The notes beneath the pieces were generated by a model. The model saw only the letters and a program-made list of their open reading frames with translations, had not been told where the DNA came from and searched no databases. Shown here piece by piece: positions 25,218 through 35,838 of a stretch of 64,000 nt of DNA. A program made the translations under genes and the position numbers. Each line of letters opens with the position of its first letter. Within the stretch, counting starts at the first letter, position 1. This DNA comes from Apostichopus japonicus (lineage: Eukaryota; Echinodermata; Holothuroidea; Aspidochirotida; Stichopodidae), in contig NC_092567.1 in the NCBI RefSeq assembly GCF_037975245.1, forward strand, positions 6,756,714 through 6,820,713. The letters are read 5' to 3'.

Positions 25218-25510
25218 ACATAGAAGCCTAAAATCACAAACCCACAAATTGTGTCGCAGTTAGCTGGTACTAAAATATTCACCGAATACTTTCGTTATTG
25301 CTGCTATCTTTGACCACATGATAGCCAACCACCAGCCTAAGTCAAAGGGGAAATCTAGCCTAACCATCTGCTTGTTATCTCAAATTGTAAGACAGTTAGC
25401 TGGAACTGAACTATCCATGGAATACTTTATTATTACTGCTATCTCCGACCAAATGCTAGCCTATGACCACATCGGTTTCTTACACACACACACACACGCA
25501 CACACACAGA
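25218..25510. repeat. Tandem repeat, period 136 bp, ending in (CA)n
   Basis: GTTAGCTGG starts at 25259 and again at 25395, and TTATTRCTGCTATCTYYGACC recurs at the same offset; a partial earlier unit contains GACCACATAGAAGCC. The second unit runs into a CA microsatellite at about 25484-25508. Confidence 0.65.
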
Positions 25511-27228
25511 AGCGTAGCCTTCTTAACAACTTTTTAATTACGGCAATTCGGCAATTGTTTAGAAGGCATGTGCTATGTTTTGAAGAGGTATTATAGTATT
25601 GTACGTACACAGTTGCTGTTGCGATGGATTAAATATTTCAATCTTGATTAGTTTTTACCGGTATAATATTTTCGTTTTCAGTGTTGAATGATTTTATCCA
25701 CACAGGAGAAAGAACCATTACGAATGGCTCACACTGCAATTAGTAAGCAATTAAAACAGCCATTTACATTTAAAAGACAGTTATTTCATTAAATTAATCT
25801 TCCGTACTCGCGTGTCTTGATTAATCAAACCATGAAATAATGAATTTAAAGCACTCTCGTAGCAGTTACGAGATCTCCCCCCCCCCCCCCCCAGAAACGG
25901 GTACCCGTTTTGTGTGTTTTCGATTCGGGTACACGAATGTTCGGTCGGGTATCCGGGTAACCGACTCAGGATTATAATGTTCGTACTCATTAAATAAAAG
26001 TAATGCTCAAGAGAAAGTTTTCATCCTTCGCTAGGATCAAGTAAATCATCATGGATGCAACTATGCAGCAGGCTATGGTAGTCTCTGATGAAAAAGGAAT
26101 TATCGTTCGTGACATACTCTCAGGACATCGGGAATGGGATCACGTGATAATGACGATGATTTGTCTAGTCCTGTAGCGCCATAATTTAACTCAATAGAGT
26201 TATTCCTAATACATTTAGTCCTTGGTTTTCATGATCTTTGATGATGTCACTAATGCGTTGTAGTATAAAGCTGAATATCTTGATAACCAGGATAGCTTTA
26301 CAAACATCACGACCAATCAAATGTTTCATTTCTCTGTACAATAACACATATATACTAAGATTCTACCTACATTCATTATTTAAATTAATTTATAGTAATG
26401 TAAATACATACAAACCTCTCTATCTCCACCACTCAACATTATTTCTCGTACACAGTGTACGCTTTTTAACTGTTCTGTGTTTAATGGACACATCGAGAAT
26501 CTCATTGTTAATGGCGGAGTGACGTCACTGCTGATGATGTCATCATTGATCAATCTCAAAGACAGAAGTAGTTAGAGTAAACAACACATTTGCTCCGATC
26601 CAGCAAATATTTGACTATTTTAGACAGATGTGTGTGTAATAGCTACTTAATTATCTCGTGATAACAGCTCAGAGAGAGAGATTCAGAGACGATGCAGTCA
26701 AAGTCACAGAAGCTTGTGGTTTATTTAACATTTCGAAAACGTTGATATTTGGACGAGTAACTAAGTGTATAAAACTTAAATTTATAATTTCATTTTCTGA
26801 CACTCTCATAACCTATTCCTGCCACCCCCCCCCCCTTACCACTATATCTACTTTGTACCGTGTTCCTACACCTATGATTTATTCTTAGTACAGTTTAAAG
26901 AACATTAAACCAGGGAGATGTTATGGAACTCTCTGATTAAACAAAGGAACCCTGAGCGTAAAACAAATAACCTTCCTTTACCGAACTGGAATGCTCTCAG
27001 ATTAAGCAGTCCTCTTACATGGATACTGGCTACGTGGTTATGAAAATGTATTGTTTATTATGTTAAATATATAATTTAACTTAATTTAGCTATTCAAACA
27101 AAATTCCCTTTTTCTTCTATTTTCCAATTTATTTGACACGGTGTTTAATTATGACTCTCGTGATTTGTGATGACGTCACTGATGTTGAGTGATCTCTGAT
27201 CCGTTCATCGTCTCATGGATTATTAATC

Positions 27229-27848
27229 TTAAAGCAGCATTTTGCGTCCTTTTCTATGATTTTTCTCAACCTCACTTACTCTACTATGCCATAATGACAT
27301 ACATAACTAGCTTATCTATCTTACTCCAAATGGTGGCATAAAAGTCGAAAAATTTGCAACTTTCAACTTTGTTTTCTCCAAGATATTTCCGTTAGAACCC
27401 AACAAACCTCGCCCATAATATGAATATTTAAACACTACGAACGTCATTGGCCAATAGGCCTATGTAATACAACACCATGCTTTATTTGTGTACAATCTAT
27501 ATGGCAGTTGTACCAGGGAGTTCCATACATCTCCCTGGTTGTACCAACGCAAAGTCTTGAATCTATTTTTAGCAACGGCTCATAACTAAACCTGCATCTC
27601 TGATTGGTTGAATTCAAAATAGTGGGTTTTGGGGGAACTGTATGCGATTAATTTTAACTGTGGAATTTGTCGTGGACACTCTTCACATTATCTGCAAATA
27701 TCCTTAATTACTCGCCAATTAACGTTGTTGGCAGGGAAAAACTTGGCTAATATCTTAGTTTGCTGTTTTGTGATTGATATATGTAAAAAACTCGATGGAC
27801 ATGTCAAAAAAGTAGAAAACGGCGACCAAACGCAAAATGCTGCTTTAA
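27229..27848. mobile_element. TTAA-flanked MITE (AGCAGCATTTTGCGT ends)
   Basis: TTAA at 27229-27232 and 27845-27848 bracket perfect 15-bp terminal inverted repeats, AGCAGCATTTTGCGT. TTAA target duplications are characteristic of piggyBac and Kolobok transposons. The interior (612 bp) has an additional hairpin, ACCAGGGAG with CTCCCTGGT, at 27511-27540. It is non-coding, so it would depend on a transposase elsewhere. Confidence 0.85.
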
Positions 27849-28319
27849 TCTGAGCATCGAATACTCGACAATCATGATTTGGTTTCTTAATTTAGTCCAA
27901 GACTTGTTTCTGTTTGAATGGGATCATATGCTTTCATTTAAGATAATTGATCACATATATTAATATGATGATAACAATTCTAACCTAATTGGTTATAGAA
28001 CTAAGAGGATAATAGTTGTAAACTGATCAGGTATAAAACCGAGGTGATAATGATAGTTAACTGATCGGTAATCTTACTGAGATATAAGGATTGTAAACTG
28101 ATCAGCTATATTACTGATATGATAATGATATCAAACTAATAAGATCAAAATTAAGGAATCAACTGATTACTCAGCTGATATGAATGTATCATCGACGGCC
28201 AACATATATCAGTTGAATATAATGTTTATTACTTCAGTCCGCCCACCCCCCCCCCCCAAACAAAAAGAGATTCAAATTGCAAATGTGTTTTAATCAATTT
28301 CGTTCATTTTATTCATCAG

Positions 28320-28378
28320 TATGGATCAATAAGTATCCTGATTCTCGTCGCCTGAATCTACAGACCGGTCTATGGCAG
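28320..28378 (+). CDS. LRR-protein exon 3 (visible)
   Basis: This 59-base exon lies between acceptor TTCATCAG and strong donor CAG/GTAAGAT. Joined in phase 1 it completes a Val codon and reads WINKYPDSRRLNLQTGLWQ. The frame stays open and ends in phase 0. LNL may be the start of one more degenerate LRR; otherwise this is the post-LRR tail. Confidence 0.78.
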
Positions 28379-28831
28379 GTAAGATATTATGCACCTTTCT
28401 TACAGCTATTGCTCATAATGCATTCTGGTCAGCTTATTTGAGCTAAGTTGCTCTCTGTATTACGGTACCAGTAAATATAAAATTAATATTATGATAACGT
28501 AATCGGTGAAATGCAGTTAATAAATGGTAGCATTAGAATTAGATAAACTTAAAGGAACTTAAAACAACATAAATTTACAGATATCTTCCTGCTCCTGTTC
28601 CCAAACGTGTGTCCCATATTAACCAACCATAAATTTGTTTTATTATTCAAGATATTCTCTCACAAGTCTATATATATAAAGGCACAATACTTGCTTACAG
28701 AAACAAGACACACATGCTAAGTTTTCATTTAATCAGGATTGTATTAATATTTTGCTAACATTGAAGAAAAAAGCCTTCATCAGAAAGTAATGAATATTTA
28801 TGAATATTTATCTACTATATATTTACTGAAA

Positions 28832-29785
28832 AGATAATAAATTAACTTTGTTCCTTAAAAAGTGTTAGGGTATTTGAATTATCAATTGCTTAAAGTAGTA
28901 TTTATCCATAAGAGTGTTTATTAGTGACATTGAAACCAATAAACTCTGGTATATATTATTCTGAATGGTAATGCTTGCTATGATCCTGGTCATTTGTGTA
29001 TATGAAAGGAGGAAAAGCTATTTAAATTACTGATATTTCAAAGACTCCGATCTAATAATTTTTTGGGGGGAGGGGGGCTGGGGGCGGGGGTATTATTAAA
29101 TTCGTGTAAAATGGGAATAAATTAAAAACATATTAAACTCTGTAGTATAATGTGTAGCTCTACTAACCCGTTTCGTTGTTCTGTTGTACGGATAACATGA
29201 TAACCGACACATGTATGTATGTATGTATATGTGATCTTCCCGCAAGCAGGAACTCGCGAAAGAAGCCATGGAGGCTTGTAGACTCGCAAGCTGACCGAAG
29301 CCAATCTCTCGGCACACATCCATTTAACGTCCATGTCGGGAAGTTGTTATTGAACAACACCCTTGCCAGACGACACACATTGCTGTCGGCGGGGATTCGA
29401 ACCGGGGATCTAAATCGGGGATCTAAATCGGGGATCTTACATATGTAATCACTTATATGAATATAAGATATATTCGTATTATTTCCCGCGTGTTTGTAAC
29501 AGACACAGATATAAATACATTCGACGGTTTAGAAGATGTCAGGATTCGAATGGGGGGGGGGGGTTGTGTGGGGGTTGTGAGGGGTTTGTGGGGGGTTAGA
29601 GTGGAGTTGTTCCACTCGGTTACTGATAATCTCTTTTAATATTTATAATTTGTCGTCGGCTAATTGTTTATGTATCTTGATAATTATCTTAAATTGTTAA
29701 AGATATTATATTGCAACACCCGGGGCATATCATTAGTGTCTAGCATAAGGTGGAGTATTGAGGGCGCCAAATAATACAGGAACAG
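28832..29785 (+). repeat. Intronic duplicated block, copy 1
   Basis: Runs from TAATAAATTAACTTTGTTCC to GGGCGCCAAATAATACAGG and aligns in order with 30785-31530. Shared landmarks include TTTCCCGCGTGTTTG, GGAGTTGTTCCA, GTCGGCTAATTGTTTAT and ATTATATTGCAACACC. Copy 1 has the extra SINE-like piece at 29205-29445 and lacks a segment of about 50 bp present in copy 2. The offset between copies is about 1.95 kb at their left ends. Confidence 0.85.
29205..29445 (-). mobile_element. tRNA-derived SINE-like insertion (B box present)
   Basis: This stretch is absent from the otherwise parallel copy 2, so it is an insertion. On the - strand it carries a perfect RNA polymerase III B box, GGTTCGAATCC (29393-29403), then about 160 bp of body, then a (TACA)n tail at 29207-29232, the layout of a tRNA-derived SINE. 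In place of a tRNA A box, the head has a 13-bp repeat (GGGGATCTAAATC on +, 29404-29436). The head is therefore truncated or rearranged. A clean target duplication was not resolved. Confidence 0.6.
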
Positions 29786-30784
29786 ATTGACATTTGGACA
29801 GGTTTGCTACATATTGTACAATCGTTTTTGACACATGCCGTTTTATTAATGTTCGAGGTTGTGAATTTGCATCCAATAAACCTCACGTTTATTCTGAGAT
29901 GAAACCATAGAATGTTAAAAATCATATTGAACAGGTCTGTTCTTGTAATTTCTGTGTAATTGTTCATCATAACACATAACAACAGTCCTAACAGTCCGTT
30001 TAACTGACCATGTATCTTACTGTACCAGCTCCCTGGTTTTAACTGGTCATGTTTAGGTTTTTAGTTGTTTCTGATGGTGTGAGACGTGGGTCTTCCATGC
30101 ATCAATTTAACATTAACGGATACATCACTTTAAATTGTTGGTCTTGATTCAAGTAATAACTAATCAAATTAAATTTAACCCTTTCTATGGTACTTTGCAA
30201 ATTGGTCAAATGCACAGGATGGTGATGGGAAAATTTGGAAGTTAGTATTAGGAACAGATGTATGTGGAATTTAACTCTAAAAACTTATTTTAAGTTGATT
30301 TCTATACTGTCTTAGTGTTTAACTCAAATAATGTTGAGAATGAAGTCACTGCGTAAACGTTTTAATAACATTAAATAAAGCTGCATGCTACGTAATAGGT
30401 TATAACGTTGACCAGTCCATATAATATTCACACATAACTCGATATCCCTGCAACTAATTAAGAGATCTGTGTATGTTGTTACAACCACATGACTGCTACT
30501 TATACTAGTGAGGTATTTATCGTTTAATCAGATTCAGACAATATTTTGCCCCACAAATTTATTGTCATGTTTTATTTGTTTGTTTCCAAACCTTTAATAT
30601 CTCTGACTACTCTCATCTCTCCTGGTTTGATTTTGGTGAAATAAATGTAAATATGTTTTCAAGGTCCTTATCTTTCCTTTTACGGCTATAAGTTTGTTAC
30701 CAGCAGATTGAAGCAGATAACAACACAAAATACAGAACCTAGAAATATCCATCATGATATTCTTCCATTGTGAATTAAATCTTG

Positions 30785-31530
30785 CTAATAAATTAACTGT
30801 GTTGCTTAGAAAGCTTCAGGGGATTAGAAGGATCATTTGCTTAAATTAGTATTTATCCAGATTAGTGTATACGTCACTGACATAAGTGTGTGGGTCCAAC
30901 AGGCTTAGATATAATGAAAGGACTAGTCTGGTTTTTATTTGAAACCAATAGACTCTGGTATATTCTTCTGAGTGGTAATGCTTGCCATGATCTTGGTCAT
31001 ATGTATATATGGAGGAAACAGGGAGCTATTTTAATTACTGACATTTCAAGGGTTCCGGGGGTGGGTGGGGGGATAAGGATCATTGTATTTGTGTATAATG
31101 GGAACAAATTAGAAAACAGAAAGAAACTCTGTAGTATATATGTGTAGCTCCTCTTATCCGATTCGTTGTTATCTTGTGCGGATACCATGGTAACCAAAAC
31201 AAATGCAATCTCTTGATAAAATATAAATATAAGACAAATTTGTATTATTTCCCGCGTGTTTGGAACGGACACAAACAAACATACATTAGACGATTTTGAA
31301 TGTGTCAGGATCCGAAGGGGGAGGGGGGGGGGGTTTGGAGTGGAGTTGTTCCAACTCGGTTAATGATAATATCGTTGAATACTTATAATTTGTTGTCGGC
31401 TAATTGTTTATTGTATCTTTATAATTATCTGCAATTGTTAAAGATATTATATTGCAACACCTGGACCTTATCATTAGTGTCTAGGATTGGGTGGAGAGTT
31501 AAGGGCGCCAAGTAAAATACAGGAATAACT
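30785..31530 (+). repeat. Intronic duplicated block, copy 2
   Basis: Aligns with 28832-29785 without the SINE-like insert, ending GGGCGCCAAGTAAAATACAGG. It includes GTGTGTGGGTCCAACAGGC, a segment missing from copy 1 but found again near 33912. It therefore resembles the ancestral state more closely than copy 1. Confidence 0.85.
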
Positions 31531-33849
31531 CACGTAAATTATGTATCACGTTTATTCCAAACGTAGACACAAACTTTTAAAAGTTTGAAAGTGAACAGAA
31601 ATACATATCTTTAAAATATATGTTTATAATAAAACTATGTAAGCAAATCACGAGCATCGTTATGATAATTAACAAACGAGCATAGCATTTCAACATTCAG
31701 TAGAACACTTGTACAGAAGTGCACTTTTGCTATCCTTTCTTCTAAGTTCAATCTTACTCAATTATTAACTCAAATGTATCAAGGTAAATGTTTCTGTGAC
31801 GGTTCCACGTACACTCATGTGTAGAGGACATTAAATACCTGTAGTTTGTAGGTCAGAAATGAGGATGAACAGGTAATATTACAGATGGTGACCGATGCGA
31901 AGCAGCGCGATTCGACATTGTTGTTCTTTGTTTAGTTTTAAAACCATAATAATAAACTGGTTTTATTTCCTAATATCTGTGTGTGGAGTGCATAGATTAA
32001 CGAAATTGCTTGTGAACATCAGACTCACCGTTTCCCAGAGTGCAAATGCTAGACATTTTGGCGATTGATATAAATGAAGGAAGAGGTGATACGGTTATTG
32101 ATAAAATGAAAGAAATTGAAGGCTATTTTGTTATATTCGTGATTTGGAATAAACTGTAGAAGAAAATCTTGCAAATATATTTTTGTAGTGGCTTCAGATT
32201 GGCTCTGTGGAGTAAATCTGTACCGATGATTCAGTAGAGCTGTCGGTCAAGGGTCACGGTTTTGACGATGTTTCGCGGGGTTATTAGTTGTAAGTAGTAG
32301 ATGATGGCGATGGAAGCTCAATTTGCCTTAGCGCTTTAATTGATTATTATGAGGTTTGTATTACGAGGGAGGCGTCACATATTGGAAGAAGCATTCCTGC
32401 AAAGACAAGAAGCCGCTGTTCGCCGACGGAGAGCGTGTAGACGCATATTCATTTGTAACACACAGCGAAATATTATGGATCCATAATTACAGATACGACT
32501 GTCTGGTATAACAGACAACAATTAGTCATAATTATGGTCTATTTTGTTGCAGTCGCTCCGGACTAAGACATGTTTGTTTACATGGATGAAAGTGCTACAG
32601 TATGCATAGCTATAGATACTTCAAATTAGTCTTGGTGATTTTCTAACTTTAAGATAGTGACATAAAAGATTTTTTGTTTACTAAATGTGTTTTAAACTGT
32701 TGTAACAGTGAGGAATTGGACATTAGTATGTTATACAGGGCACGATAGGACAGAGCATTAATCTAGAATATAATCTTCTTTTTACCCGACACTCTTGAAA
32801 TGGGCGCAATCTTACATGTTGTCAAGTGTCTTCTTCCTATCAGACTCACAGTATACTTTAGAACCCTCGTGATAATATTACAACGCTTTCATCACCCTTC
32901 TATCATCTAAGCTTTGTATTTTGCTCAACTTTCTGTTGGTGCTAGAAACCTACTTTCCATATTGTATTATAAACTGTCCCTACTCCTCTCTTTCAACACC
33001 GTTTCATCTGATTTGGAAAGATATTCATGTGTTCCTAAAGCAGCTATATCCGTTGTTGTATTATATTATTAATTTAACATGAAACGAAACCTTGTGCAAC
33101 TGTAAATGTTTAGATAGATGTGTGCGCATTATTGAAGTGGTAATTCATTTAATCACACGGTGCACTTTAGGATATTATTCTAATTCAGTAAACTTGAAGC
33201 CAATTAAAGACAATTGGTCATAAAAATCTACGTATTGCCTACTTATCGTAATGGCACACTTTCTCGGGTTTGATTCGTTATTTTTAAATAATATATCAAA
33301 AGATAGAAAAAAAACTTCCTTAGAGATTCTAATTGGAAGGGGGGGGGGATAAATTTGTAATTGACCAACTACGAGGAGTTATTTCTCCAGGATGTATATA
33401 TATTGTACAATACACAATATACATTAGAAACCTTGTGACGAGGTTGGTTCAAATAAATGAAAATAAATGAAGTCTCCCTTCTACGCCCGCACTCCAGCAC
33501 TTTCATCCTATTTCCTGATTTTTGTTCTTTCTCTGCATATAGACCCCTTTATGCTCTCCTTATAGAAGTAATTGCCTTTTGAATCAATGGATATTATTAA
33601 TTTTAAAATAGAGAATATTCAGACAGATAAAAACATATAAAGCGAAATGAATCTACCGTGCTTCCAGTGTTTCTCTCCACACCGTCTCTGTCAAAAAATG
33701 TTTTCTTGGTAAAAATATCAATGGATAATTTTCATCTCTAGAATCTTTACGTCTGGCGTCTCTGCACGCATCAATATGCCTTCAACAATCATTTAATGTT
33801 ACTCGGTTCAAGTAGTGTGAGTTGTAATGGGATTTAAGGGATCCCTATT

Positions 33850-34370
33850 TATTATATTTCATTATTGATTTAGATTGATGTATATATATTGTACGTGACT
33901 GATGTGCATGTGTGGGTCCAAGCAGGCCTCTATATAGAAGGACGTATCTGGGTTTAACTTAAAACTTAGAAACAAATGGATTTTTTAAGATCTCTTCAAC
34001 TTCATGCACTTTAACATACTAGGAAAATTAATTGTTTGTACAGTGCTATGAATAAGCAGCATCATTATGATACAAACAATATCAACGGTGAATCTGAAGT
34101 AATAGTGTTTTTAAAATATTTGTTATTCCTTTCGTCTTTTTAATAACGGCTATATAAAATTTAAAAAAAATAATAACTCGAAGGAGCTTGGGCCCGAGTG
34201 GGAGGAGAGGGGGTGTTCAAAGTACCTGGTTATGTGTTTGATTATGTAAAATTACCACCCAGCAAGTTAACTATTGTATCTTCATAATTATACTCAAGTA
34301 CTGATGATAAAATAATGCAACATCCGGGCCTTGTATCCTCACATCGTTCCTATTGTTATTATTACTCTTT
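33850..34370 (+). repeat. Probable third, diverged copy of the intronic block
   Basis: GTGTGGGTCCAAGCAGGC near 33912 and, later, TATTGTATCTTCATAATTAT and ATAATGCAACATCCGGGCC near 34310 correspond in order to landmarks of copy 2. The middle is too diverged to align by eye. Confidence 0.5.
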
Positions 34371-35248
34371 CCATCAGAACTTTTATATATATATCTGTAT
34401 CTTATAGGATAAGAAACACTCTGATGTAGTAGAGTCAAATTATTCCTTATTTCGAGACGAGTCCGAGACCACTTGGTTCGAGTATGATACTCTCGAGTCC
34501 GAACAGCCTTTCTATAGAGTATATGAGCAACCCGAACGAAGTCCAGCTAATACATAGAGACACAGCAATGAAGAGCTCACGCGGTTACTGCCAATACTAG
34601 TCTAACAGACACACAGGGCGTATCGGTTACATAAACCCACTCTAAATATTCCTTAATTTACAGACCGTCGCTTCCTGGTCTAAATGTTCCTTGCCTAACA
34701 TTGAACAGAGAGAGTCGCTTATTGGAAAACTGATTATGTGCACATATACACACTTCTAATTGAACATACATTGACAGGGTAAATTTAGAATAAAAAAATA
34801 TGTTCAAGGTTTATTATAATTCATCAAATGTTTAAATGTTAACAGATCTATAATCTATTTAATTATCCCATTGTGTCTCTTATTGTATGTATTGATCGGA
34901 CAACTACATAATTTCCAAAACTTTCATGGATATCTTTAGACTACTAACAATACGATAGAAACAGACCATCTAAGACGAAGGGGGGGGGGGGTGTAACCAA
35001 TATGCTGCTTTGTGGGCTAAGCCAGATTTTGCTTTTTTTCTGACATTAAATCGATCCAACAACGACGTTCTACTAAACTCTTTTCCCTCCTCGTCATCTT
35101 CTCGTTCCATGGTAGCCATCTGATCATCTCAGTGAGAAGTTGGTCATGATAACGTCACTCAGTGTTTGATGACGTCACTCAGTGTTTCATAACGGGTTTA
35201 AAACTAAATCTGTCTTTCCTATAAAGCTGATGTTTTATATTAATGTTA

Positions 35249-35595
35249 TTAAAGGCATTGAAGACTCGCCCCAAACAGCGTGCCGCCATCTTTCAAAAGT
35301 TAACTCTCCGTTGCTTGCAAGTGAATTTTTTTCTTGTCGCTACAAAATGTAGACAGTAATGAAACGTGATACCTGTCCATGTCCATCGCTGTATCGTTTG
35401 TACACTGTGCTGTGGGTATTGACCGCAGCTGTATGTACTGACTGTACACTAGTGTCTAATAACCGACGGTAGTAGCTGTGTGCGTACTTTTTGGGATCGA
35501 TGGTGGTGTCTTACACTTCTGTTACACCTCATTGGAAACTAGGTCAGATAACCGGCATTAGATGTTTCTTTTGCGCGAGTCTTCACACCCTTTAA
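35249..35595. mobile_element. TTAA-flanked MITE (GAAGACTCGC ends)
   Basis: TTAA at 35249-35252 and 35592-35595 flank inverted ends AGGCATTGAAGACTCGC and AGGGTGTGAAGACTCGC (14 of 17). Size and TTAA site fit a piggyBac- or Kolobok-type non-autonomous element. The interior is richer in GC than the intron around it and has no coding frame. Confidence 0.75.
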
Positions 35596-35802
35596 GTCCG
35601 TGCATCTTACATTGACGAGTCTGTCTCCTTTATTGACTTTAGGGTGTTCAATGTAGATGTGTGTTTACCTGCCAGGAATAGTTTATTGCGATATTTGTGA
35701 AGATATATCATTCTAAATTATATATTTTTTGCCTCGTCATGTTATATTTTCCTGAAATTCAATTTTAAAATCTCATGAATATAATATTTCTCTTCCTTTC
35801 AG

Positions 35803-35838
35803 GCCTGTGACCGTTATGGCAATCTACCAGGAGAAGAG
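35803..35838 (+). CDS. LRR-protein exon 4 (36-base microexon)
   Basis: Between the strong acceptor TCTTCCTTTCAG and donor GAG/GTAAGAG lie exactly 12 codons, ACDRYGNLPGEE, in phase 0 on both sides. It could be skipped without shifting the frame, so it is a candidate for alternative splicing. The splice sites are the best of the set, which supports it despite its length. Confidence 0.75.

Larger units (their letters stand above)
22072..28319 (+). other. Intron 2 of the visible gene (6,248 bases)
   Basis: GT at 22072 and AG at 28318-28319. Contents: C runs at about 22519, 23406, 25876, 26825 and 28246, a two-unit tandem array at 25218-25510 followed by (CA)n, the TTAA element at 27229-27848, and three perfect TGACGTCA octamers (22084, 26520, 27171). 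The frames at 23522 (both strands) have no recognisable product. Confidence 0.75.
28379..35802 (+). other. Intron 3 of the visible gene (7,424 bases)
   Basis: GT at 28379 and AG at 35801-35802. It carries the duplicated block (28832-29785, 30785-31530 and a weak third copy near 33850-34370), a SINE-like insert, G runs at about 29556, 31319, 33340 and 34980, and a TTAA element at 35249-35595. Nothing resembling an alternative exon was found between the duplicated blocks. Confidence 0.75.
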
